This document shows positions 8,480 through 12,870 of a stretch of 12,870 bases of DNA, piece after piece; the first letter of the stretch is position 1, and every line of letters begins with the position of its first letter. This stretch comes from an uncultured Bacilli bacterium. Lineage in GTDB: Bacteria; Bacillota_I; Bacilli_A; RF39; UBA660. Below the pieces are notes generated by a model that was given only the letters and a program-made list of their open reading frames with translations, made no database searches and was not told where the DNA came from. Made by a program: the position numbers and the translations under genes. Where the stretch lies: assembly GCA_934097255.1 (NCBI GenBank), contig CAKONT010000014.1, forward strand, positions 1 through 12,870, written 5' to 3'.

Positions 8480-8514
8480 AAGATGTATTATGATCAACCC
8501 ATATACATCTTTTT
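8480..8514 (+). terminator. Rho-independent terminator after the YqfT-like gene
   Basis: AAGATGTAT (8480-8488) pairs perfectly with ATACATCTT (8503-8511) around a 14-base loop and runs into TTTTG on the plus strand. It stands 25 bases after the TGA stop at 8455 and faces the convergent GNAT gene. No T-run follows on the minus strand, so it is chiefly a plus-strand terminator. Confidence 0.55.
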
Positions 8515-8539
8515 GTCAATACTTTTATGAGTTTTGTTT

Positions 8540-9004
8540 TTATTCCTCCACAATATATTGCATTGTTATTTTTATATCTTTAAATCCTTTATTTTTATAT
8601 AAATTGATTGCAGAACTATTACCATTACAAACAGTTAGTTCAATATACTTTACCCCTTTTTCTTTTGACCATATTTTAAACTCATCAATTAATTTTTCGC
8701 CTATTTTGTTTCCTCTATATTCTTCGTCAACAAACATTGCATCCAGCTTTGCTTTTTTTTCAATATAAGTATCTCCAATGTCCATCATAGTTCCAAATAA
8801 ATAACCAACATATTGTTCTTCATTTTTTGCCAGCAGTATACAAACACTATCATTCATATAGAAATTATCATATAAAGAATTAACTACACATTCTTCATTA
8901 ATATTCTCATCATACTTTTTTTCATCACATATTAGTTTAGTTAAATATTTGTTTGCTTCCAAAGCCATCTTTTTTGAATCTGCTTTCAAAATTTCAATAT
9001 TCAT
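8540..9004 (-). CDS. GNAT family N-acetyltransferase
   Basis: GNAT-fold acetyltransferase that transfers acetyl from acetyl-CoA to an amine; the substrate cannot be told. From the ATG at 9002-9004 it has 154 residues. Motif A, the pyrophosphate-binding stretch, is LDAMFVDEEYRGNKIGEKLI (87-106) with RGNKIG as the R-G-x-x-I-G loop. Motif B is NGNSSAINLYKNKGF (127-141), the usual N-x-x-A-x-x-x-Y-x-x-x-GF ending. An upstream in-frame TTG at 9016 is rejected as the start because the strong Shine-Dalgarno GGAGGT (9009-9014) lies between it and the ATG. It follows nfo by 31 bases with no terminator, so it is probably co-transcribed; there is no obvious functional link to repair. Confidence 0.9.
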   Translation of the reverse strand: MNIEILKADSKKMALEANKYLTKLICDEKKYDENINEECVVNSLYDNFYMNDSVCILLAKNEEQYVGYLFGTMMDIGDTYIEKKAKLDAMFVDEEYRGNKIGEKLIDEFKIWSKEKGVKYIELTVCNGNSSAINLYKNKGFKDIKITMQYIVEE

Positions 9005-9035
9005 AATTACCTCCAATTTTTGAGAACAGCCATCG

Positions 9036-9899
9036 TTAATTTTTTAGATTAGGGTTAAATTTTTTTTCTTTTATCATATCAATTTCATATTTGTATGGGG
9101 GTAAATCATTAATATAAGGTGTTTCTAAAATATGAGGAATATCTTTTAATCTTTCATCATAAATAATTTTTATAAGATTATCAAAACCTATATTTCCATA
9201 TCCTATATTTTCATGTCTATCTTTTTTAGAACCCCTTATATTCTTACTGTCATTAATGTGTATACATTTTACTTTATCTAACAAATTAAGTTTTTCTAAT
9301 TCGTCTAAAATAGATGAAAAATTAGAAACATCGTAAGAAGCATCGTGTAAATGACAAGTATCAAGACATATTCCGATCTTATCTTTATATAAAACACCAT
9401 CAATTATTCTTTTTAATTCGTCAAAATTTTTACCTATTTCTGTTCCTTTTCCTGCCATTGTTTCAAGTAAAATAGTTGTTTGTGTATCTTTTAAAACTAT
9501 ATTTAAAGCATTAATAATATTATTTATACCATTATCTACACCATAACCGACATGACTTCCTGGGTGAAGAACTAATTTATCAATAAATAAATTATCGCAT
9601 CTTTCACATTCTTGTTTTAAAAAACCAATTGAAAACTCATATTTAGATAAATCACTATTATTAGCAAGATTTATAATATATGGAGCGTGAACAATAACAT
9701 TTTTAATATTAATATTATTTTCTTTCATAACATCCATTGCTTGATATGTTAAAAGATCATTTATAGGACTTCTTTTTGTATTTTGAGGAGCACCGGTATA
9801 AAACATAAAAGTATTGCTTCCGTAAGATAGTGCTTCATTAACTGAACCTAATAACTGAGTTTTACTATTAAAACCAACATGACTACCAATAATTAACAT
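9036..9899 (-). CDS. nfo: Endonuclease IV (AP endonuclease) Nfo
   Basis: Metal-dependent AP endonuclease of base-excision repair: it cuts 5' of abasic sites and removes 3' blocking groups. The 287-residue length matches the family. Expected trinuclear zinc ligands are all present: His71 (VHAPY), His112 (LHPGSH), Glu146 (LLETMAGKG), Asp180 and His183 (CLDTCHLHD), His214 (HINDSK), Asp227 and His229 (KKDRHENIGYG), and Glu259 (ILETPY). The ATG at 9897-9899 has AAAAGGAGA at good spacing. A promoter with an extended -10 lies just upstream, overlapping the terminator of the pilin unit. The GNAT gene follows in the same direction. Confidence 0.97.
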   Translation of the reverse strand: MLIIGSHVGFNSKTQLLGSVNEALSYGSNTFMFYTGAPQNTKRSPINDLLTYQAMDVMKENNINIKNVIVHAPYIINLANNSDLSKYEFSIGFLKQECERCDNLFIDKLVLHPGSHVGYGVDNGINNIINALNIVLKDTQTTILLETMAGKGTEIGKNFDELKRIIDGVLYKDKIGICLDTCHLHDASYDVSNFSSILDELEKLNLLDKVKCIHINDSKNIRGSKKDRHENIGYGNIGFDNLIKIIYDERLKDIPHILETPYINDLPPYKYEIDMIKEKKFNPNLKN

Positions 9900-9930
9900 A
9901 AAATATATCTCCTTTTAAAACTATATTTAA

Positions 9931-9959
9931 AGTATATCAAATTAAAAAAATATGGACAA
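9931..9959 (-). promoter_or_regulatory. Extended -10 promoter for nfo (and GNAT gene)
   Basis: On the minus strand TTGTCC (9954-9959), a 17-base spacer and TATACT (9931-9936) preceded by TGA. The -35 lies within the loop-side part of the hairpin that terminates the pilin gene upstream, so terminator and promoter share bases. Confidence 0.65.
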
Positions 9960-9970
9960 GCCATATTTTT
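9944..9970 (-). terminator. Rho-independent terminator after the first prepilin gene
   Basis: On the minus strand AAAAATATGG (9961-9970) pairs with CCATATTTTT (9946-9955) around a 5-base loop, with the T-run continuing to 9944. The 10-base stem starts at the stop codon of the prepilin gene. A good candidate. Confidence 0.75.
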
Positions 9971-10466
9971 ATTGAGATGCTGGTATACAAGAAGTTAAAC
10001 CACCGATTATAACGCTATCTTCTGATAAATTATTAGCATCTACTGCAGCAACTCCACTACTACCTTGAACGCCTACTCCATTACCTTTTTCATCGCAAAG
10101 AACAATTTTAAATTGATATTCTCCAGTAGATGATATAGTAACTGTTACTTTAGATTCAGTTGTATTATATGCAGCTCCGTAAGAACTTTTGTCAAATTTT
10201 CCTTTTTCAAGTAAACCATTAATATCAGCTAAACTATATGTTGTAGTTCCAGCAGAATATCCACTGTTTTTCATACCATTACTGATTACTTCATTTCTTA
10301 CAGCTTCAACTGCTCTTTCTGCATTTGTTAAATATGTACTTTTTCTTGCTTCAGCAAGTTTTTTTGTAACAGCTGGAACAGATATTGTTACTAATATAGC
10401 TAAAATAACGATAACAGCCAAAAGTTCGATTAATGTAAAGCCCTTTCTATTTAAGTTCTTTTTCAT
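9969..10466 (-). CDS. Type IV prepilin-like protein (probable major pilin or pseudopilin)
   Basis: A 165-residue secreted filament subunit. The N-terminus is a classical class III (prepilin) signal: MKKNLNRKG then FTLIELLAVIVILAILV, with cleavage expected between Gly9 and Phe10, mature Glu5 (Glu14) present and a hydrophobic stem helix. The stem continues as KKLAEARKSTYLTNAERAVEAVRNEV. The C-terminal globular part is rich in Ser, Thr, Gly and Ala (IVLCDEKGNGVGVQGSSG) with two Cys (near 123 and 160) that could form a disulfide. The strongest Shine-Dalgarno in the window (AAGGAGGAGA) and its own promoter suggest high expression. It resembles ComGC/PilA-type subunits, but no ATPase, polytopic protein or prepilin peptidase is encoded here. 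Its composition is less A/T-rich than its neighbours. Confidence 0.9.
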   Translation of the reverse strand: MKKNLNRKGFTLIELLAVIVILAILVTISVPAVTKKLAEARKSTYLTNAERAVEAVRNEVISNGMKNSGYSAGTTTYSLADINGLLEKGKFDKSSYGAAYNTTESKVTVTISSTGEYQFKIVLCDEKGNGVGVQGSSGVAAVDANNLSEDSVIIGGLTSCIPASQ

Positions 10467-10497
10467 TACTTATCTCCTCCTTATTTTCTATAGTTCT

Positions 10498-10526
10498 ATT
10501 CTATCATGTTTAATTTTTTTTTACAA
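10498..10526 (-). promoter_or_regulatory. Extended -10 promoter for the first prepilin gene
   Basis: On the minus strand TTGTAA (10521-10526), a 17-base spacer containing an A-run, and TAGAAT (10498-10503) preceded by TGA. It lies in the 91-base gap between the second and first prepilin genes, so the first prepilin can be transcribed apart from the other two. Confidence 0.65.
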
Positions 10527-10557
10527 CAATTTATTACCATACTTGACAAAATATGAT

Positions 10558-10992
10558 TTAGGAACAATCTTTAATATTTTCTTTTGTTATATTATCTTCT
10601 TCATTTAAGTACTCTTCTAAAAATATTTCTTCTTTCGAATCATTACATGTTCCAAGATTAAAAGATTGACTTATTAGTTTAACACTATAATTTCCATCAC
10701 ATATTTTAACTTTACTAGATGCTTCATAAGGATTATTAAAATCAAGTTCTAAATTTTTTAAAGATATAACATCACAATTATCTTCTACTTCAAATTTACT
10801 GCTATATTTACTATCTTTAAATTTATACATATATCTTGCTTTACTAACCATTGCTTTAGCATCACTTACTATTTGTTCTTTTTTAGAATTATCTGCAATG
10901 CTAACAATATTTGGCACAGCTAAAACAGATATTATCGCAATAATTGCAATTACAGCTAATAATTCAACTAATGTAAATCCTTTCTTATCCAT
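10558..10992 (-). CDS. Prepilin-like protein (minor pilin/pseudopilin)
   Basis: From the ATG at 10990-10992 it has 144 residues. MDKKG is followed by FTLVELLAVIAIIAIISVLAVP: cleavage expected after Gly5, with mature Glu5 (Glu10) present. The rest is a charged stem (IADNSKKEQIVSDAKAMVSKAR) and an acidic C-terminal domain with four Cys (in EDNCDV, KICDGN, LGTCND, and IKDCS at the end) that could pair as disulfides. I reject the upstream GTG at 11001 because it lies within the Shine-Dalgarno GAGGTG (10999-11004). The start overlaps the stop of the 70-residue gene upstream by 8 bases (ATGGATAA), so translation is likely coupled. The role is probably minor subunit of the same filament as the product of the gene at 9969. 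Confidence 0.86.
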   Translation of the reverse strand: MDKKGFTLVELLAVIAIIAIISVLAVPNIVSIADNSKKEQIVSDAKAMVSKARYMYKFKDSKYSSKFEVEDNCDVISLKNLELDFNNPYEASSKVKICDGNYSVKLISQSFNLGTCNDSKEEIFLEEYLNEEDNITKENIKDCS

Positions 10993-11197
10993 TATTTTCA
11001 CCTCTTGTTATTCCTTTACACGTATTATTTGTCAAACAATAATTCATATCATCTTTTATATCTTCAAAAAATGTTTTTTCAGTGTTATATTCATTTCTTA
11101 AAATACTAAATACCAAAAACATCGTCGAAGAAAGTAAAAATAAAAGTGAATAGATAACAGTTGTTATTGCAAATCCCCTATTACTTAGTCTTTTCAT
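10985..11197 (-). CDS. Short prepilin-like protein lacking Glu5
   Basis: A 70-residue protein with MKRLSNRG then FAITTVIYSLLFLLSSTMFLVFSIL: a basic leader, a Gly8-Phe9 site of the prepilin-peptidase type and one hydrophobic helix, followed by a short charged tail with two Cys (NYCLTNNTC). The residue at mature position 5 is Thr, not the usual Glu, and there is no room for a normal globular domain. It could be a tip-type pseudopilin (GspK-like proteins also lack Glu5) or a small membrane partner; this is inference. AAGGAAGGTA precedes the ATG. It is first in the pilin group, directly before the four-Cys pilin gene, which it overlaps by 8 bases. I see no clear promoter in the 53-base gap upstream. 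Confidence 0.78.
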   Translation of the reverse strand: MKRLSNRGFAITTVIYSLLFLLSSTMFLVFSILRNEYNTEKTFFEDIKDDMNYCLTNNTCKGITRGENNG

Positions 11198-11233
11198 TTG
11201 TATACCTTCCTTATAATTAGGATATCACAAATT

Positions 11234-11265
11234 AAAAAAAAAAGATATATCTAACTAAATATATC
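11234..11265 (-). terminator. Rho-independent terminator after ylbE
   Basis: On the minus strand GATATAT (11259-11265) pairs with ATATATC (11244-11250) around an 8-base loop that contains the ylbE stop, followed by ten consecutive T (11234-11243). The long T-run makes it the clearest terminator in the window. It separates ylbD-ylbE from the pilin genes. Confidence 0.75.
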
Positions 11266-11472
11266 CATTATTTTTCTAACATCATTTAACTTATCAGCAA
11301 TTTTTTTCATTTTATCTTCACTCGTCATTTTATAAGTTTTTTTTAAACTCTCTTGGAACTCTTTAAAATATATTTTATTACGATTTAAATATTTATACCA
11401 ATATGACTGTTCTCTTAAAAACCTAATATTATTTTGATTTTTCTTTAATTTAATTTGTGTATCCAAATCCAT
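11251..11472 (-). CDS. ylbE: YlbE-like protein, function unknown
   Basis: A 73-residue protein. The pattern RFLREQSYWYKYLNRN (18-33), then KTYKMTSEDKMKKIADKL, then a hydrophobic RKIMDIF ending, matches my recollection of the YlbE-like family (IREQPxWYRxLxRxP, then YxxTxxxKxEKF). The neighbour on the 5' side is a YlbD homologue, the same pair as in Bacillus, which strengthens the call. The start codon overlaps the ylbD stop by one base (TAATG), a coupling arrangement; only a weak GATGAT precedes it. No catalytic motif is seen; no function is established. Confidence 0.82.
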   Translation of the reverse strand: MDLDTQIKLKKNQNNIRFLREQSYWYKYLNRNKIYFKEFQESLKKTYKMTSEDKMKKIADKLNDVRKIMDIFS

Positions 11473-11819
11473 TAATCATCAAAATATTTATGAATTGGTC
11501 TTGGTTCATATTCTTTCTTTTCTTCACTTCTAACATCTTTTGTCACTAATAAATCTTTTACATAACCAATACCTTTTTGTAAAGAAGAAATACTACTTTG
11601 TAACTCTTCCATATTGATATTTTTTAAAGAATCAAAAATCGTTTTAAAAGAATTAACACCACTTGATGAAATATTTAAATACTTATTCCATACATCACTT
11701 TTAGAACCGTATAAATCATACATTTCATAAAATTGTTGCCATGATGCCTCTTTATTTCTTACATACTCTAACAACTTAGGATTTTGTTTTACAAAATTTT
11801 TAAAATCAGATAAAGCCAT
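11472..11819 (-). CDS. ylbD: YlbD-like (YlbD_coat family) protein
   Basis: A 115-residue protein with the family's N-terminal block FKNFVKQNPKLLEYVRNKEASWQQFYEMYDLYG (6-38), a helical middle with hydrophobic heptads (FKTIFDSLKNINMEELQSSISSLQKGIGYV), and a charged C-terminus. In Bacillus YlbD is called a putative spore-coat protein, but the family also occurs in species not known to sporulate, so I would not infer sporulation. The ATG at 11817-11819 is preferred to the TTG directly before it; AGGTGA lies upstream, and a TATAAT-like box (11833-11838, minus strand) stands in the gap after parC. ylbE follows with a TAATG overlap. Confidence 0.85.
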   Translation of the reverse strand: MALSDFKNFVKQNPKLLEYVRNKEASWQQFYEMYDLYGSKSDVWNKYLNISSSGVNSFKTIFDSLKNINMEELQSSISSLQKGIGYVKDLLVTKDVRSEEKKEYEPRPIHKYFDD

Positions 11820-11868
11820 CAAAAAATCACCTATTATAATTTATGCTAAAAAAAGTAATTTTTGTTTA

Positions 11869-12666
11869 TTATTTATTTAAAATATCATCAATTTTACTTA
11901 ATTCGTTATCAATTTCTAAAAGTGATATTTGAACATTTTTAGACTTTTTTTCAAATTCTTCTTTTAAATTATTATTTATAGTGTCATTGGTATCATTTTT
12001 TTCTTTTTTCTCTAAAGTTTTTTTAAGAAAAATATCTAATATATTACCTTTTGTTATACTCATTCCTGGTTTACTACAATCTGATATTATTATTGATGTA
12101 TTTTTTATTTCTTCTACTTGTTCAAGTTTTTTCAGACCAAAAATAGCTTTATTTTCTGCCGCTACAACTTTAATTAAATGATGAGGATTACTTTTAATAT
12201 TTTTTATTAATGTTATTCCTTTTTTAGCACGTGTTGTTTTTGAAAGATCTGCTACTTTAATTCTTTTAGCAGTATTTTTATCAGTAAATACTGTAATATA
12301 TTCAATATTTTCATCTATTAAATTAGTAGAAATAACATAATCATCTTTTAGTGATATCGATTTAACTCCACTTGATTTTATACCTGATTCTGGTATTTCT
12401 TTAGTATCAAACCATAAATTATATCCATTACTTGTCGAAACAATAATATCATTACAATCTTCCATTAAAACGCCAATAACTTCATCGTTTTCTTTTAATT
12501 TCATACAATTAATAGCTTTAGTATACCTATTTACTTTAAATTCACTTAACTTAGTTTTCTTTATCATTCCGTCACGAGAAGATATAATAACATCTTTATC
12601 TATTGAGAAATCTTTTATAGGAAGTACTCCAACTATTTCTTCCATCTCATCTATTTTCAAGCTCAT
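11869..12666 (-). CDS. parC: Topoisomerase IV subunit A (ParC/GrlA-like), C-terminal propeller only; 5' part replaced at a junction
   Basis: This is the DNA-wrapping C-terminal beta-propeller of a type IIA topoisomerase A subunit, about 265 residues. Blade-like repeats include DKDVIISSRDGMIKKTKLSEF, RYTKAINCMKLKENDEVIGV, NDIIVSTSNGYNLWF, IKSSGVKSISL and SKTTRAKKGITLI. They align in order with the last half of Bacillus ParC (for example NGMVKRTELTSYKAQRYSKA, KGYGLWF, TSRAKRGV). The C-terminal tail is charged and partly coiled-coil. The N-terminal gyrase/topoisomerase core (Tyr active site, WHD) and first blades are missing. Homology seems to begin near IDEMEEIVGVLPIKDF, where the A/T-rich DNA begins. 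The first ATG in frame is 12664-12666; an earlier one at 12681 lies in foreign sequence. Treat as a fragment, not a stand-alone gene. Confidence 0.85.
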   Translation of the reverse strand: MSLKIDEMEEIVGVLPIKDFSIDKDVIISSRDGMIKKTKLSEFKVNRYTKAINCMKLKENDEVIGVLMEDCNDIIVSTSNGYNLWFDTKEIPESGIKSSGVKSISLKDDYVISTNLIDENIEYITVFTDKNTAKRIKVADLSKTTRAKKGITLIKNIKSNPHHLIKVVAAENKAIFGLKKLEQVEEIKNTSIIISDCSKPGMSITKGNILDIFLKKTLEKKEKNDTNDTINNNLKEEFEKKSKNVQISLLEIDNELSKIDDILNK

Positions 12667-12870
12667 TTCTGAATCTCCCATCTATGTTGAACGGCAAGAT
12701 AGCCGGTGCTGCGTTCTTCTGAAACCACATCAAAAAAGCAATAATTCCGATAAAAGTCCATGGGGACGCTGTTCTCATCCACAATGGCAAGGTTCAGGAC
12801 ATACCGCCCTGCCAGCAGCGGAAGCGGGTCAATGGTTACGCTGACGGTTCCTTCATCTGCTGTATGCTTG
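12663..12870 (-). CDS. C-terminal tail of a Wzt/TagH-like polysaccharide ABC-transporter ATPase (5' part off the window)
   Basis: An open frame of 68 codons enters from the right edge and stops at TGA (12663-12665). It contains LPLLAGRYVLNLAIVDEN (16-33), MDFYRNYCFFDVV (37-49) and STGYLAVQHRW (54-64). This matches the ending I know from Wzt C-terminal domains, which bind the exported polysaccharide: a G-x-Y-x-L-x-x-x-I-x-D strand, then D-x-x-x-x-x-x-F-x-V, then G-x-L-x-x-x-H-x-W. By hand count the segment is about 49% G+C, against about 28% in the adjoining 60 bases. Codon use (CTG, GCC, CGG, CCG) also differs from the rest of the window. It overlaps the truncated parC at ATGA. It therefore belongs to another organism or to a transferred segment. 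Family call moderate; foreign character strong. Confidence 0.55.
   Translation of the reverse strand, partial: KHTADEGTVSVTIDPLPLLAGRYVLNLAIVDENSVPMDFYRNYCFFDVVSEERSTGYLAVQHRWEIQK

Noticed and set aside
9005..9016. TTG at 9016 as the GNAT start
   Set aside because: The strong GGAGGT at 9009-9014 falls within the extra codons and serves the ATG at 9004.
11472..11819. Sporulation capacity inferred from the YlbD coat-family name
   Set aside because: The family is also found outside known spore formers, and no other sporulation gene is present in the window.
12667..12681. An ATG at 12681 as the start of a stand-alone gyrase-CTD protein
   Set aside because: Its first five codons lie in the foreign 49% G+C segment, in a different frame from that segment's own gene, with no Shine-Dalgarno sequence. 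The fragment starts mid-propeller, so it is a broken parC end, not a new small protein.
1..12870. Mycoplasma-type genetic code (TGA = Trp)
   Set aside because: Trp is encoded by TGG in SigA, PBP and YlbE, and two genes end at TGA next to hairpins (4496, 8455).
1..12870. Phage, insertion sequence, CRISPR array, tRNA or riboswitch
   Set aside because: No transposase, integrase or structural phage genes; no regularly spaced repeats; all gaps are short (at most about 115 bases) and show only promoters, ribosome sites and terminators.

Overview
The window looks like chromosomal core sequence from a low-G+C Gram-positive bacterium (Firmicutes/Bacilli, near the Mollicutes and Erysipelotrichia side; probably an uncultured gut-type lineage). 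Evidence: very A+T-rich DNA, Shine-Dalgarno sites of the AGGAGGTGAT type, and Bacillus-like families (DnaG-SigA, YqeG-YqeH, YlbD-YlbE, a PBP2b-like transpeptidase, Nfo, a ParC-type propeller). TGA works as a stop (4496-4498 and 8453-8455) and TGG is used for Trp, so this is not a code-4 mycoplasma. The PBP implies a peptidoglycan wall. The lineage call is inference.

Layout. 1-555: 5' part of rpoD (primary sigma factor), minus strand, running off the left edge. 572-2308: dnaG primase, transcribed with rpoD from a clear extended -10 promoter. 2423-2953: a plus-strand DUF6512-like membrane protein, convergent with and overlapping yqeH. 2934-4437: yqeG-yqeH, a HAD phosphatase and a circularly permuted ribosome-assembly GTPase. 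4496-6056: two translationally coupled genes of unknown function with their own promoter and a weak terminator. 6115-8166: class B PBP of the PBP2b/elongation type. 8195-8455: a small plus-strand YqfT/DUF2624-like protein. 8540-9899: nfo (endonuclease IV) followed by a GNAT acetyltransferase. 9969-11197: three short prepilin-like genes. 11251-11819: ylbD-ylbE. 11869 to about 12665: the 3' part of a parC-like gene. About 12663-12870: the end of a different gene of about 49% G+C, a Wzt-like polysaccharide ABC-transporter ATPase tail.

Most genes are housekeeping: replication initiation, sigma factor, DNA repair, topoisomerase, 30S assembly and wall elongation. The parts that are not routine are the unknown gene pair at 4496-6056, the small prepilin cluster (one member lacks the usual Glu5), and the junction near 12665. 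At that junction base composition and gene content change inside the parC gene. An assembly chimera is the likeliest explanation; a real insertion or rearrangement is the alternative.

Regulation is unusually readable. Four promoters share a TTGnnn, 17-base spacer, TGn-extended -10 layout. Several gene pairs share an 8-base start/stop overlap. Several start codons can be moved downstream because a Shine-Dalgarno sequence covers the longer candidate. I see no rRNA, tRNA, CRISPR array, insertion sequence or phage gene, and no gene-free stretch over 300 bases.
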